DNA of 64,000 nt from Hyphomicrobiales bacterium (GTDB lineage: Bacteria; Pseudomonadota; Alphaproteobacteria; Rhizobiales; Aestuariivirgaceae): contig JADJVV010000001.1 of assembly GCA_016710435.1 (NCBI GenBank), forward strand, positions 2,998,501 to 3,062,500, written 5' to 3'. The notes below the pieces were generated by a model. The model searched no databases, was not told the origin of the DNA, and worked only from the letters and a program-made list of their open reading frames with translations. Position numbers and translations under genes: made by a program. Below, piece after piece: positions 48,335-58,216 of this stretch. Every line of letters begins with the position of its first letter. The stretch's first letter is position 1.

Positions 48335-49033
48335 ATGCCGCAATTCCTGATCGCCCTCATCATTGTCGTGGGCGGACTATGGCTCATCCGCAAGTCGGCC
48401 CGCATGCCGCCGCAGGCTGCGCGCGGCTTCGTGCAGAAACTTGCGGGCAGCGGCATCATGGCCTTCGCCGGGTTGCTGGCCCTGCGCGGGCAGATGAACC
48501 TCGCCATCGGAGTCTTCCTCTTCGGCCTGGGCCTCGTCGGCAAGACGGCGGTCTTTCCCAACGGCTTTCCGTGGGGCGGCCAGAAGTCGGCTGGGCAGAA
48601 AAGCCGCGTGGCCACCGCTTATCTTTCCATGGAGCTAGATCACGACTCTGGCAGCATGGATGGCGACGTGCTGGCGGGCCCCAGCAAGGGCAAGCGGCTC
48701 TCACGCCTCACCGATACCGAACTCATGAACTTCCACGGCCTCTGCGGCGGCAGCGGTGACCAGAGCCGCGCGCTCCTGGAAGCATGGCTGGACCGCAACC
48801 GTCCCGAATGGCGTCAGGCCTGGGGTGGCGGAGCAGGGGCGGCGCCGTCCGCCGCGGGCCGCATGAGCAAGGACGAAGCCTACGCCGTGCTTGGCCTGAA
48901 GTCCGGCGCCAGCGCCGACGAGGTGCGTGCCGCGCACCGCCGATTGATGAAAGAATTCCACCCGGACAAGGGCGGAACGGATTATCTCGCGGCAAAGATC
49001 AACGCCGCGAAGGATGTGCTGCTGGGAACCTGA
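48335..49033 (+). CDS. membrane-anchored J-domain protein (Tim14/DjlA-like)
   Basis: The protein has 232 residues. One or two N-terminal membrane segments (FLIALIIVVGGLWLI, then IMAFAGLLAL to FLFGLGLVG) are followed by a middle region with LSRLTDTELMNFHGLC and a C-terminal J domain (MSKDEAYAVLGLKSGASADE, HPD in KEFHPDKGG, AAKINAAKDVLLG). The HPD triad stimulates Hsp70 ATPase, so this is a membrane-tethered DnaK co-chaperone. It is paired with a VWA protein upstream. Confidence 0.9.
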   Translation: MPQFLIALIIVVGGLWLIRKSARMPPQAARGFVQKLAGSGIMAFAGLLALRGQMNLAIGVFLFGLGLVGKTAVFPNGFPWGGQKSAGQKSRVATAYLSMELDHDSGSMDGDVLAGPSKGKRLSRLTDTELMNFHGLCGGSGDQSRALLEAWLDRNRPEWRQAWGGGAGAAPSAAGRMSKDEAYAVLGLKSGASADEVRAAHRRLMKEFHPDKGGTDYLAAKINAAKDVLLGT

Positions 49034-50491
49034 TCAGCCGTTCGGCGAAAGCACGGCGCAGTCCTTGCCGAGGCGCGCGACCTGCGCGCAGGATTTCTTG
49101 GCCGACATTTCATCATAGCCCGTGACCAGCAGGCGATAGAGCGTCTTGCCATTGCGTTGCACGGCGATCGTTTTCGGGTCCTTGCCGGCAAGGCGTGCCC
49201 CGTCCTTGGCCTTCAGCTTCGCCACCACATCGGAAGCGCTCTTGCGGGTCTTGAAGTCGCCGATCTCAACCGCCCAGACGGCAGGCAGAGTGCCCACCGC
49301 TATGGCGTCCACATCAGCCTGTGTCGCGGGCTTCTTCACCTGGAAGGGAAGGGCCTTCTGCGCGGGAGGTTGGACAGAGGCAACTTGCGAGGGTTGCTCA
49401 GCGGCGGGCGCGTCATCGCTGCCGTCCATCGAGCCTGCAAGTTCGGCTTCAATCACCTTGGGGCCGCCCTGGTTTTGGCCTTCGGCGGCATCCTCATCGG
49501 TATCGCCTGCGTCAGCCGAAGCACTGTCAGCAGCGGCGGCGAGAGCAGCGGTATCGGGCTGCTGTTGTTCATCCTGCGCCTCGGCCTGTTCGACATCCTT
49601 GCCCTTGAGGGCCTTCAGCGGGTCGGCGATGCCCGCTGCACTTCCCGCTTTCGCCGCGACCATCTTGCCGTCCACGGCCTTGGGGAAGGCGCGCGTCAGC
49701 ATGCCCATCATGTAGGTGTCACGGCTACCGGCGGTACGGCCGCCCAGCACCACGCCCACGAGACGCTTGTTGCCCCGGCGCACCGACGAAACGAGGTTGA
49801 AGCCGGACGCGTTGATGTAGCCGGTCTTGATGCCATCCGTGCCGGGATAGCGCGTCACCAGCCGGTTGTGGGTCTTGATCACCCGCCCCTTGAACACGAA
49901 CTGGGTGGACCGGAAATAGGGATAGTACTGCGGGAAGTCGCGCATGAGGCGAAGGCCCAGTGTTGCCTGGTCGCGCGCCGAGGTGATCTGCCGCGGATTG
50001 GGCAGGCCCGAGGCGTTCACGTAGGTGGTCCGGCTCATGCCGATTCGCCGCGCCGTCTTGGTCATACGGGCCGCAAAGGCGGATTCGCTGCCACCGAGGT
50101 TTTCGGCAACCGTGGCAGCCACGTCATTGGCTGACTTGATGATGAGGGCGAAGATCGCCTGCTGTACCGTGATGGTCGATCCGGGCTTGAGTCCCATCTT
50201 CGAGGGCGCCATTCCGGCTGCCCGCGCCGAGACGCGCAACGGCGTCGACATGGTGATGCGCTTGTTCTTCAGGTCCTCGAACACGAGATAAAGCGTCATC
50301 ATTTTCGTGAGCGAAGCAGGATGGCGCAAGCCATTGGAATCCTGGTCGAAAATTATCTTTCCGTTACGCGCGTCCACAGTCAGGGCGGCAAACTTGCCAC
50401 GCGCCTCGGCCGTTCCGGGAAGGACGGCAAGGAAGCTGAGGGCGAACATCAAGAAGAGGGCTGTGAGCCTGCTGGGCAACGTCAAACGCAA
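49034..50491 (-). CDS. serine D-Ala-D-Ala carboxypeptidase with C-terminal SPOR domain
   Basis: This S11 penicillin-binding protein trims peptidoglycan pentapeptides in the periplasm. It has 485 residues with a signal peptide of about 30 residues (cut near AEA), SxxK at Ser60-Lys63 (ASLTKM), SxN in IKSANDVA and KTG in IKTGYINASG. After the catalytic part comes an Ala/Asp/Gln-rich acidic linker. A SPOR-type domain (about 405-485, AVEIGDFKTRKSASDVVAKL) binds denuded septal glycan. The start codon is TTG at 50491 with AGGTG upstream. It is convergent with the J-domain gene. Confidence 0.92.
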   Translation of the reverse strand: MRLTLPSRLTALFLMFALSFLAVLPGTAEARGKFAALTVDARNGKIIFDQDSNGLRHPASLTKMMTLYLVFEDLKNKRITMSTPLRVSARAAGMAPSKMGLKPGSTITVQQAIFALIIKSANDVAATVAENLGGSESAFAARMTKTARRIGMSRTTYVNASGLPNPRQITSARDQATLGLRLMRDFPQYYPYFRSTQFVFKGRVIKTHNRLVTRYPGTDGIKTGYINASGFNLVSSVRRGNKRLVGVVLGGRTAGSRDTYMMGMLTRAFPKAVDGKMVAAKAGSAAGIADPLKALKGKDVEQAEAQDEQQQPDTAALAAAADSASADAGDTDEDAAEGQNQGGPKVIEAELAGSMDGSDDAPAAEQPSQVASVQPPAQKALPFQVKKPATQADVDAIAVGTLPAVWAVEIGDFKTRKSASDVVAKLKAKDGARLAGKDPKTIAVQRNGKTLYRLLVTGYDEMSAKKSCAQVARLGKDCAVLSPNG

Positions 50492-50655
50492 ATCTACACC
50501 TGTCCAAAACCGTTTCGGGATCCGCCGGAGCGGAGCCGCCAGCCCCCGGTGGCAGCAGCGAAAGATTAAAATTTTACGGATACGCTATTACCATTGGGTA
50601 AACTCCGAAGCAGCCTCCGGTTCGTGGCCCCGCGTTTAATTGACGGTCGGCCATG

Positions 50656-50705
50656 TTGCAATGCAAAATTCCAGCTTGACAATCATGTTGCAGTGCACAT
50701 ATAGC
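50656..50705 (+). promoter_or_regulatory. phasin promoter with two PhaR-type palindromes
   Basis: A -35 box TTGACA (50676-50681) and a -10 box TATAGC (50700-50705) are 18 bp apart. The palindrome TTGCAATGCAA (50656-50666) lies just upstream of the -35 box. A second, TGCAGTGCA (50689-50697), lies inside the spacer, where a bound repressor would block polymerase. Both fit the TGC/GCA-rich sites of the granule-sensing repressor PhaR. The remaining 50492-50655 shows no gene. Confidence 0.75.
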
Positions 50706-50749
50706 GATCACAACAGGTTGCCATCCAGGTACCTCAGGAGATCAACAAA

Positions 50750-51094
50750 ATGAAGTCGTTTGAAGACATGCAGGTGTTCGGCAAGGAAGGTTTTGAAGCC
50801 ATGGTTGCCTCCAGCACCGCCATGACCAAGGGCTTCCAGGCGATCGCCCAGGAAGTTGCCGACTATTCGCGCAAGTCCGTGGAAATGGGCCAGGGCGCTT
50901 TCGAGAAGGCTACCGCTGCCCGCTCGTTCGAGCGCGTTCTCGAAGTGCAGCAGGGTTTCGCCAAGGAAGCCTATGAGTCCTTCGTCGCCCAGGCCAACAA
51001 GCTCGGCGAGATGTACTCTGCCGCCGCCAAGGAAGCCTACAAGCCTTACGAGTCGTCTTTCGCCGCCTTCGGCGTCAAGACCGCTGCCAAGTAA
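50750..51094 (+). CDS. phasin (polyhydroxyalkanoate granule-associated protein)
   Basis: This 114-residue amphipathic all-helical protein has FEAMVASSTAMTKGFQAIAQ, DYSRKSVEMGQGAFEKATAA and the phasin signature around FAKEAYESFVAQANKLGEMY. Phasins coat polyhydroxybutyrate granules and limit coalescence. AGGAG (50736-50740) precedes the ATG by 9 nt. It is a single-gene transcription unit with its own promoter and terminator, as expected for a highly expressed gene controlled by PhaR. Confidence 0.92.
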   Translation: MKSFEDMQVFGKEGFEAMVASSTAMTKGFQAIAQEVADYSRKSVEMGQGAFEKATAARSFERVLEVQQGFAKEAYESFVAQANKLGEMYSAAAKEAYKPYESSFAAFGVKTAAK

Positions 51095-51118
51095 TCACAT
51101 CACTTCGGTGATTGAGTA

Positions 51119-51150
51119 AAAACCCGCCGTCAGTAGCCGGCGGGTTTTTT
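51119..51150 (+). terminator. intrinsic terminator of the phasin gene
   Basis: AAAACCCGCCG (51119-51129) pairs with CGGCGGGTTTT (51138-51148) around an 8-nt loop, and the T-run reaches 51150. It also faces the end of the convergent xthA gene, so it can work in both directions. A small UUCG-loop hairpin (ATCAC/GTGAT) precedes it. Confidence 0.9.
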
Positions 51151-51929
51151 CATTTCAGGGTGATGACCACGGGCACATGGTCGGAAGGCCGTTCCCAGCC
51201 CCGCACCCGCGAATGAATGTCCGCCGCCACCAGATGATCTGCAGCCTGCGGAGAGAGCAGGTGGTGATCAATGCGGATGCCATTGTTCTTCTGCCATGAC
51301 CCGCCTTGATAATCCCAGAAGCTGTAGGCATCCGTTTTCAGCGGGTGGAGGGAGCGATAAGCTTCCGTCAGGCCGATGGACTTCAACTCCGCAAAAGCGG
51401 CGCGCGTCTTGGGCAGGAACAGGGCATCATGCGTCCAGTTCTGCGGGAAGCGGGCGTCGGCGGCATCGGGGATGACGTTGTAGTCACCCGCCAGCACAAG
51501 CGGTTCCTCGTTCGCCATGGCCGACGCGGCAAAATCCTGAAGCCGTTTCATCCAGGTGAGCTTGTAATCATACTTCGGGCCGGGTGCCGGATTGCCGTTT
51601 GGAAGATAAAGCGAAGCCACCCGCACCACGAGCGGACCGAACACCGTGGCTGCGATGAAACGAGCATGGTCATCGCCGTCACCACCCGGAAGGCCCTTGA
51701 CCACATCTTCCATCCGGTGCCGCGACAGCAGGGCAACGCCATTGTAGGTCTTTTGCCCATGCACGGCGCAAGTGTAGCCCAAGGCCTCGAACTCCAGCGC
51801 CGGAAAGGCATGGTCCTCACACTTGATTTCCTGCAGGCAGACAACGTCCGGCTGCTCCTCCTTCATCCAGGCGAGAACGCCTTCGAGGTGAGCCTTGACG
51901 GAATTCACGTTCCAGGTGGCAATGCGCAT
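51150..51929 (-). CDS. xthA: exodeoxyribonuclease III
   Basis: This AP endonuclease/3' exonuclease of the EEP fold acts in base-excision repair. It has 259 residues from ATG 51929 (MRIATWNVNSVKAHL). Motifs are CLQEIKCED (metal Glu), the catalytic Tyr region YLPNGNP, AGDYNVIP and the C-terminal RGWERPSDHVPVV with the catalytic Asp/His. The frame runs on upstream but without family similarity. It lies 40 bp downstream of the TauE-like gene on the same strand. Confidence 0.95.
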   Translation of the reverse strand: MRIATWNVNSVKAHLEGVLAWMKEEQPDVVCLQEIKCEDHAFPALEFEALGYTCAVHGQKTYNGVALLSRHRMEDVVKGLPGGDGDDHARFIAATVFGPLVVRVASLYLPNGNPAPGPKYDYKLTWMKRLQDFAASAMANEEPLVLAGDYNVIPDAADARFPQNWTHDALFLPKTRAAFAELKSIGLTEAYRSLHPLKTDAYSFWDYQGGSWQKNNGIRIDHHLLSPQAADHLVAADIHSRVRGWERPSDHVPVVITLK

Positions 51930-51969
51930 GGACGGCAGATTGCCCGTGCCGCTGCTGCACCGCAAGCGT

Positions 51970-52731
51970 TCAGGCTGAGATGAGGCGGTATGCGCCGATG
52001 CTGATGGCGAGGAGACCAACCGCAACCGTAAGGGCGCGCTTCGGCGTGATCTTGGACAGAAGCCCGCCAAAGAAGGCCGCCGGAATGCCACCGATCACCA
52101 GCCCCGCCACGGGGAGTGCCACGCTGCGCCAATCGGAACCACCCTCCCAGTGCCCCACGAAAAACGCGGTGGCGTAAGCTGAGAACACCGTGACGGCCAC
52201 GAAGAATTCCGCAAAATTGGTGGAGCCGATGGCGTAGCGGGACTCGGTTCCGGCCCCGAGCAGGCTTGTGGTCACGACAGGCCCCCAGCTTCCGCCGATG
52301 CCCTCGATCAACCCGCCCGCAAAGCCGATGGTGCGCCGCCACGCCGCCGGTAGCACGCGTGGTGCCGAACCTCGCACGCCACGGATGACGATGAGGCTTC
52401 CGACGAAGAGGAGGTAGATCGTGATCGTGGTCGTGAGCCACGCGCCCTTGAGCCCCGTCAGCAGCAGCATGCCGATGGCGCCGCCAAGCCCGCCGAAAAT
52501 GCAGAGTGCAGTTACCAGCGGCCAATCCAGGTTGCGGTGATAGAGATGCGACAACGCTGCCGTTCCCGTCGTCGGGATCTTCGCGGCATTGACGCTGGCC
52601 GACGCCAGCGCCGGAGGTACGCCAAGCCCCAGCAGCACCGACGACGAAATCACGCCAAAGCCCATGCCGAGCGCACCATCGCAAACCTGCGCGGCAAAGC
52701 CGATGGCGGCAAAGATGAAGAACTCAAGCAT
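51970..52731 (-). CDS. TauE/SafE family membrane transporter (sulfite/sulfonate exporter type)
   Basis: The protein has 253 residues from ATG 52731, with about eight membrane spans and two copies of the TauE motif: GFAAQVCDGALGMGFG with ASVNAAKIP, then GGLIEGIGGSWGPVVTT. The family exports sulfite, sulfoacetate or other organosulfur anions. It follows cysH by 28 bp at the end of the sulfate-assimilation operon, so export of excess sulfite is a plausible role. Confidence 0.9.
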   Translation of the reverse strand: MLEFFIFAAIGFAAQVCDGALGMGFGVISSSVLLGLGVPPALASASVNAAKIPTTGTAALSHLYHRNLDWPLVTALCIFGGLGGAIGMLLLTGLKGAWLTTTITIYLLFVGSLIVIRGVRGSAPRVLPAAWRRTIGFAGGLIEGIGGSWGPVVTTSLLGAGTESRYAIGSTNFAEFFVAVTVFSAYATAFFVGHWEGGSDWRSVALPVAGLVIGGIPAAFFGGLLSKITPKRALTVAVGLLAISIGAYRLISA

Positions 52732-52759
52732 GTCGAACGGTCCCCGGATCAGAGTTGGA

Positions 52760-53494
52760 TCAGCGCACGTCCGCCGCCGCACGTGCCACCGTCCGGATGA
52801 TTTGGCCATTGGCCGCAAAGTGAATGCCGCACTCGGTCTTGTCGCTACCCTGCCAGCGGCCGGCGCGCGGATCATCTTCCGTCCCGCCTGCCGCCGTGCA
52901 CGGAACACAGCCGATGGAATGATAGCCAGAGCTCTTCAGCGGATGGCTGGGCAGGTGGTGGGCCTGTACGTAGTTGGAAAGATCAAGGGCCGAGAAGGCA
53001 GCCAAGGGTTCGATCTTCAGCTTGCCATCCTGCTCGCTAACGAATCCGAGGTCTGAGCGAGCGGCGCCATGGAAGCGCTTGCGGCCCGAAATCAGCACGT
53101 CGAACTCTTCCGTCGCCCGCGCCAGCGGCACCGTCTTGCGGATGTGGCAGCACAGGTCCGTGTTGCTGCCGTGCAGCGCGCCATCAGAATCGGTGCGCGC
53201 CAGATCAGCGGTGTCGGGCGCAATGACGCGCAGGCCCGTGAGGCCAAGCTCCTTTACCAGCCGGTCGCGATACGCGATGGTTTCATCAAAGAGCTTGCCC
53301 GTGTCGAGGAACAGCACCGGCAAATCCGGAGCCACTTCCGAGAGCATGTGCAACAACACCGCCGATTCCGCCCCGAAGGATGAGAGCAGCGCCACGCGGC
53401 CCGGGTAATCTTTCACCACATGGGTGATGAGATCACGGCCCTCGATCCCGGCATAGCGTTCGACGATGGCATTGAATGATTTGTTATCCGGCAT
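52760..53494 (-). CDS. cysH: adenylylsulfate (APS) reductase, assimilatory
   Basis: The enzyme reduces APS to sulfite with thioredoxin or glutaredoxin. It has 244 residues from ATG 53494. The PP-loop-like site SSFGAESAVLLHM and the 4Fe-4S cysteine pairs Cys115-Cys116 and Cys196/Cys199 (GCVPC) show it is the APS-type rather than the cluster-free PAPS-type. The catalytic cysteine is Cys222 in KTECGIHF. It overlaps the DUF934 gene by 11 nt. Confidence 0.95.
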   Translation of the reverse strand: MPDNKSFNAIVERYAGIEGRDLITHVVKDYPGRVALLSSFGAESAVLLHMLSEVAPDLPVLFLDTGKLFDETIAYRDRLVKELGLTGLRVIAPDTADLARTDSDGALHGSNTDLCCHIRKTVPLARATEEFDVLISGRKRFHGAARSDLGFVSEQDGKLKIEPLAAFSALDLSNYVQAHHLPSHPLKSSGYHSIGCVPCTAAGGTEDDPRAGRWQGSDKTECGIHFAANGQIIRTVARAAADVR

Positions 53495-54000
53495 GGGGCT
53501 GTTCCTCCCATGGTGTGAAACCCTGGTGACGCTCCGACCACACCTCGCGCTCGCCCGCCTTGCGGAACAGGCCACGCTGATAGGCGAGCGACATCTGCCG
53601 CGATGCCTTCTGCCAGGCTTCGAGACCGAACCGCTCCGGCACCTCGAAAGTGTCAAAGCCCACCTGAAGCATGAACTGCAACTGGTCCGGCAGGATGTTG
53701 CCGGTGGCGCGCAGTTCCGACTGGTAGCCATCGAGACGCAACTGCCGCGCCAGCGAATAGGAACGTCCATCCGTGTAGGCCGGGAAGGGCAGCGCGATCA
53801 GCGCAAGCTGCGGCACATAAGGCGTAAGATCATGTTCCCGCGATGTGTTGGTGAGGCGCACACCCAGGAGGCCCGGAAAGCGCACGAGGTCATCCCAGTC
53901 GCGCACCAGCCGTTCTACCGACACGGTCAAACGCTGCTGGTCCGCAACGGGAGTCTCATCGTCCAGGTGAACCCATTCGTCTGCAACGAAGGAATTGTTC

Positions 54001-54014
<14 letters not shown>
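53484..54014 (-). CDS. DUF934 protein of the sulfite-reduction operon
   Basis: The protein has 176 residues from ATG 54014. It is a DUF934 family member (PLLKNNSFVADEWVHL, FPAYTDGRSYSLARQLR, GNILPDQLQFMLQVGFDTFE). It has no cysteine and no membrane segment. The family occurs almost only beside cysI/cysH, so a helper role in sulfite reduction, perhaps assembly or electron delivery, is supposed. Its start overlaps the cysI stop by 14 nt and its end overlaps cysH, implying tight coupling. Confidence 0.9.
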
Positions 54015-55656
<1,642 letters not shown>

Positions 55657-55659
55657 GGC

Positions 55660-55998
55660 TCAATCCTTGAAGACGGGAAAGCCGCCGGCTGTGCCGTTGG
55701 CCTGCTTGCCGAGGTCGGGACGAACACTCGGGCCGAGTGTCCGCACGCGCTCGCGGAAATGGTTGGCGCGGATGCGCCCGTTGATGCGCTCGGCATCGAA
55801 GAAATATTGGCCTGTCACGAGGGTCTTCTTCACATCGTCGAGGGCGCGCGTTTCCAGCGCCGCCTTGGCCTGCGGTTCGAGCGCCAGAACGGCGTCATCG
55901 ATCTTCTCGCTCCACACGCCGGCACGGGTGAGGAACACGACCTCGCCGTCCCGCAAGCGGTTTGCGGTCATCACCTGACCCTTTTCGATTTCATTCAT
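55660..55998 (-). CDS. DUF2849 protein of the siroheme/sulfite operon
   Basis: The protein has 112 residues from ATG 55998. DUF2849 markers are VMTANRLRDGEVVFL, VWSEKIDDAVLAL and ERVRTLGPSVRPDLGKQ. It is always found between cysG and cysI in alphaproteobacteria as far as I know, and its function is unknown. It starts in a 4-nt overlap with the cysG stop and ends 3 nt before cysI, so expression is locked to both. Confidence 0.92.
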   Translation of the reverse strand: MNEIEKGQVMTANRLRDGEVVFLTRAGVWSEKIDDAVLALEPQAKAALETRALDDVKKTLVTGQYFFDAERINGRIRANHFRERVRTLGPSVRPDLGKQANGTAGGFPVFKD

Positions 55999-57413
55999 GA
56001 TGCAGCTCTCAGGATGGCGTCGCGGATGTCTTCGCGAACGGGGAAGGGGACGATATCGGCAGAAGCGATGGTCGCCGCGCCGGCCTTGGCCAGACCGACG
56101 TAGATGATGGTGGGGCCGCTCAGGCCGTGGGTGTGCACGCACTCCCACAGTTGCCCGATGGTCGTTTCCACGACACGTTCCGTGGGCAGCGTGCCGTTCT
56201 CCACCAGTGTCACCGGCGTCGAGGGGCGGATACCGGCGGCAAGCAGGCGGGCAGATACATCGCCAGCGGCGTTGAGACCCATGTAGATCGCGAACACCTG
56301 GCCGGGTTTGGACAGCGCCTGCCAATCGTGATCGGCAAGTCCGGAGTCACTCGCGGCAGTGAGGAAGGTGATGGCGCGGTTCTGACCGCGCTGTGTGAGC
56401 GGCAGCTTGGCCGCCGCCGCACAGCCCATGGCAGCTGTGATGCCCGGCACCACATCGACGGTAATGCCAACGGCTTCCAGCGCTGCCTGTTCTTCGCCGC
56501 CCCGGCCGAACATGTAGGGATCACCACCCTTGAGGCGCACGACATGAAGTCCCTTGCCCGCCTCGCGCAGGAGAATGGCATTGATTTCGGCTTGCTTCGG
56601 TGAAGCCTCGAAAGGCGTCTTGCCCACGGGAATGCGCACCGCGTCACGGCGCGACAATTCCAGCACACCGGGCGAGACCAGCCGGTCATAGACGATGACA
56701 TCGGCCTCCTGCAGCTTCCGGTGCGCCTTCAGCGTCAGCAATTCCGGATCACCGGGGCCAGCACCCACCAGCGACACCCGACCTTGGGCAGGCTTTGACT
56801 GCGCATAGACCGCATCGTGGAAGGCAAGGTCGAAAGCAACGTCGTCGTCCTGTTCAAGGGCCGCCCGCGGCCCCCCGAAGAAGAAATCGTGCCAGAAGGC
56901 GCGCCGGCGGTTTCCCGCAGGAACGAGATTGGCCACGCGCTCCCGCAATCCCTGTGCCCGCGCGGCAACCTTGCCGAGGCTGTGGGGCAGGAGACCATCG
57001 ATCTTGGCGCGGATGCTCTGTCCGAGCACGGGCGCTGTTCCTTCCGTGCCGATGGCAACAACAACCGGGTCGCGGTCCACGATCGAAGGAACGATGAATG
57101 TGGAAATATCAGCTTCGTCGACGGCGTTGACGGGAATGCCCCGGGCCTGCGCCTCGGCACTCACCTGCGCATTCAATGCCTTGTCAGCCGAGCACACGAG
57201 CGCCGCACCATCCAGCAGGGCCGGGCGGAATTCCGTGCCGACCCAATGGACGCGCGAGCTCTCGGCCAGTTCCGCGTGCAGTTGCGGGGCGACCACTTCG
57301 ATGACGGCATCGGTCTTGAGCAGCAGGCGCACCTTGCGCAACGCTTCCTCGCCACCGCCAACAACCACCACCCGGCGGCCCTGCAGGTCGACGAAAATCG
57401 GGAAATACCGCAT
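55995..57413 (-). CDS. cysG: siroheme synthase (multifunctional)
   Basis: This fused enzyme makes siroheme for the sulfite reductase. It has 472 residues. The N-terminal precorrin-2 dehydrogenase/ferrochelatase part (residues 1-about 150) has RRVVVVGGGEEALRKVRLLL. The C-terminal uroporphyrinogen-III methyltransferase part has VSLVGAGPGDPELLTLKA, VIVYDRLVS, LKGGDPYMFGRGGEEQ and GITAAMGCAAAAKLPL. It is first in the minus-strand operon. A dyad 122 bp before its start is shared with the peroxiredoxin promoter. Confidence 0.95.
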   Translation of the reverse strand: MRYFPIFVDLQGRRVVVVGGGEEALRKVRLLLKTDAVIEVVAPQLHAELAESSRVHWVGTEFRPALLDGAALVCSADKALNAQVSAEAQARGIPVNAVDEADISTFIVPSIVDRDPVVVAIGTEGTAPVLGQSIRAKIDGLLPHSLGKVAARAQGLRERVANLVPAGNRRRAFWHDFFFGGPRAALEQDDDVAFDLAFHDAVYAQSKPAQGRVSLVGAGPGDPELLTLKAHRKLQEADVIVYDRLVSPGVLELSRRDAVRIPVGKTPFEASPKQAEINAILLREAGKGLHVVRLKGGDPYMFGRGGEEQAALEAVGITVDVVPGITAAMGCAAAAKLPLTQRGQNRAITFLTAASDSGLADHDWQALSKPGQVFAIYMGLNAAGDVSARLLAAGIRPSTPVTLVENGTLPTERVVETTIGQLWECVHTHGLSGPTIIYVGLAKAGAATIASADIVPFPVREDIRDAILRAAS

Positions 57414-57534
57414 CTGATCGCTCCCTTGTTCGGTTCACCGGACAGAACCGCCCGGTTGACCATTCCCATCGTTTCTAGTTGAAAAAGCCCTGCATTTCAG
57501 GCAACTTCGGCAATATCAACAAGTCAGAACGGGT

Positions 57535-57552
57535 TGTTCGTTATTCCGAACA
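57535..57552 (+). promoter_or_regulatory. perfect TGTTCG-N6-CGAACA dyad in the cysG/XRE divergent promoter
   Basis: TGTTCG (57535-57540) and CGAACA (57547-57552) are perfect 6-bp half-sites around TTATTC. It lies 26 bp before the XRE-cupin gene and 122 bp before cysG. An 18-bp relative with 16 identical positions lies before the peroxiredoxin gene. It is probably the operator of the adjacent XRE regulator or of a trans-acting sulfur/redox regulator. The rest of 57414-57577 is AT-richer promoter sequence without a gene. Confidence 0.6.
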
Positions 57553-57577
57553 GCGGATTTAATGAAGGATGCGGCGG

Positions 57578-58216
57578 ATGTCAAGGCGGGTAGGACAGGG
57601 CGGTAACGGCGGCCGGGCGGCGAAAGGCGCGGCCGAGGCCGAAGACAAGTCCGCTGACCTGGGCAAGACCATCCAGCGCCTGCGCAAGGCCTACAACCTC
57701 TCGCTCGGCGAACTCTCCGAACAGTCCGGCGTCGCCAAGTCGATCATCTCGCAGATCGAGCGCAACGAAACCAACCCGACGCTCTCGACTGTCGTGAAGC
57801 TGTCCCGCGCCCTCGACACGACAGTGGATGAAGTGCTGCGCGGCGAGACCCAGTCGCTGTTTATGGAGCACCAGCAGAAATCCGCGGTGCCGATTCTGGA
57901 GAGCCAGGACGGCCTGTGCCGCCTCGCCATTGCCGGGCCGCTCAACCTCCTCGACTATTTCCAGTGGTACGACTTCCACGCCAAGCCGAAGGGCGTGCTC
58001 GAGTCGTCACCGCACCCCACGGGCACCATTGAACATCTCTACGTCGTGACCGGCGAACTTGAGGTGACGACAGGTGGCGAGACCCGTATTGCCCGCACCG
58101 GCGAGGCGCTGCGCTACCGCGCCGACGTTCCCCACAAGATCGTCAACATCGGCGACACGCCAGCCCACGCCGTCATGATGCTGGCGCTGCGCCAGTTCGG
58201 TGTGGCCAGCACATGA
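57578..58216 (+). CDS. XRE-family regulator with C-terminal cupin domain
   Basis: The protein has 212 residues from ATG 57578, chosen because AAGGA lies 8 nt before it (ATG 57569 is an alternative). After a Gly/Arg-rich leader, residues of about 28-85 form the helix-turn-helix (LRKAYNLSLGELSEQSGVAKSIISQIE in two helices). Residues of about 140-210 form a cupin (EHLYVVTGELEVTTGG and RYRADVPHKIVN) that likely binds a small effector. It is divergent from cysG and overlaps the M20 amidohydrolase by 4 nt (ATGA), so it may control both. Confidence 0.92.
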   Translation: MSRRVGQGGNGGRAAKGAAEAEDKSADLGKTIQRLRKAYNLSLGELSEQSGVAKSIISQIERNETNPTLSTVVKLSRALDTTVDEVLRGETQSLFMEHQQKSAVPILESQDGLCRLAIAGPLNLLDYFQWYDFHAKPKGVLESSPHPTGTIEHLYVVTGELEVTTGGETRIARTGEALRYRADVPHKIVNIGDTPAHAVMMLALRQFGVAST

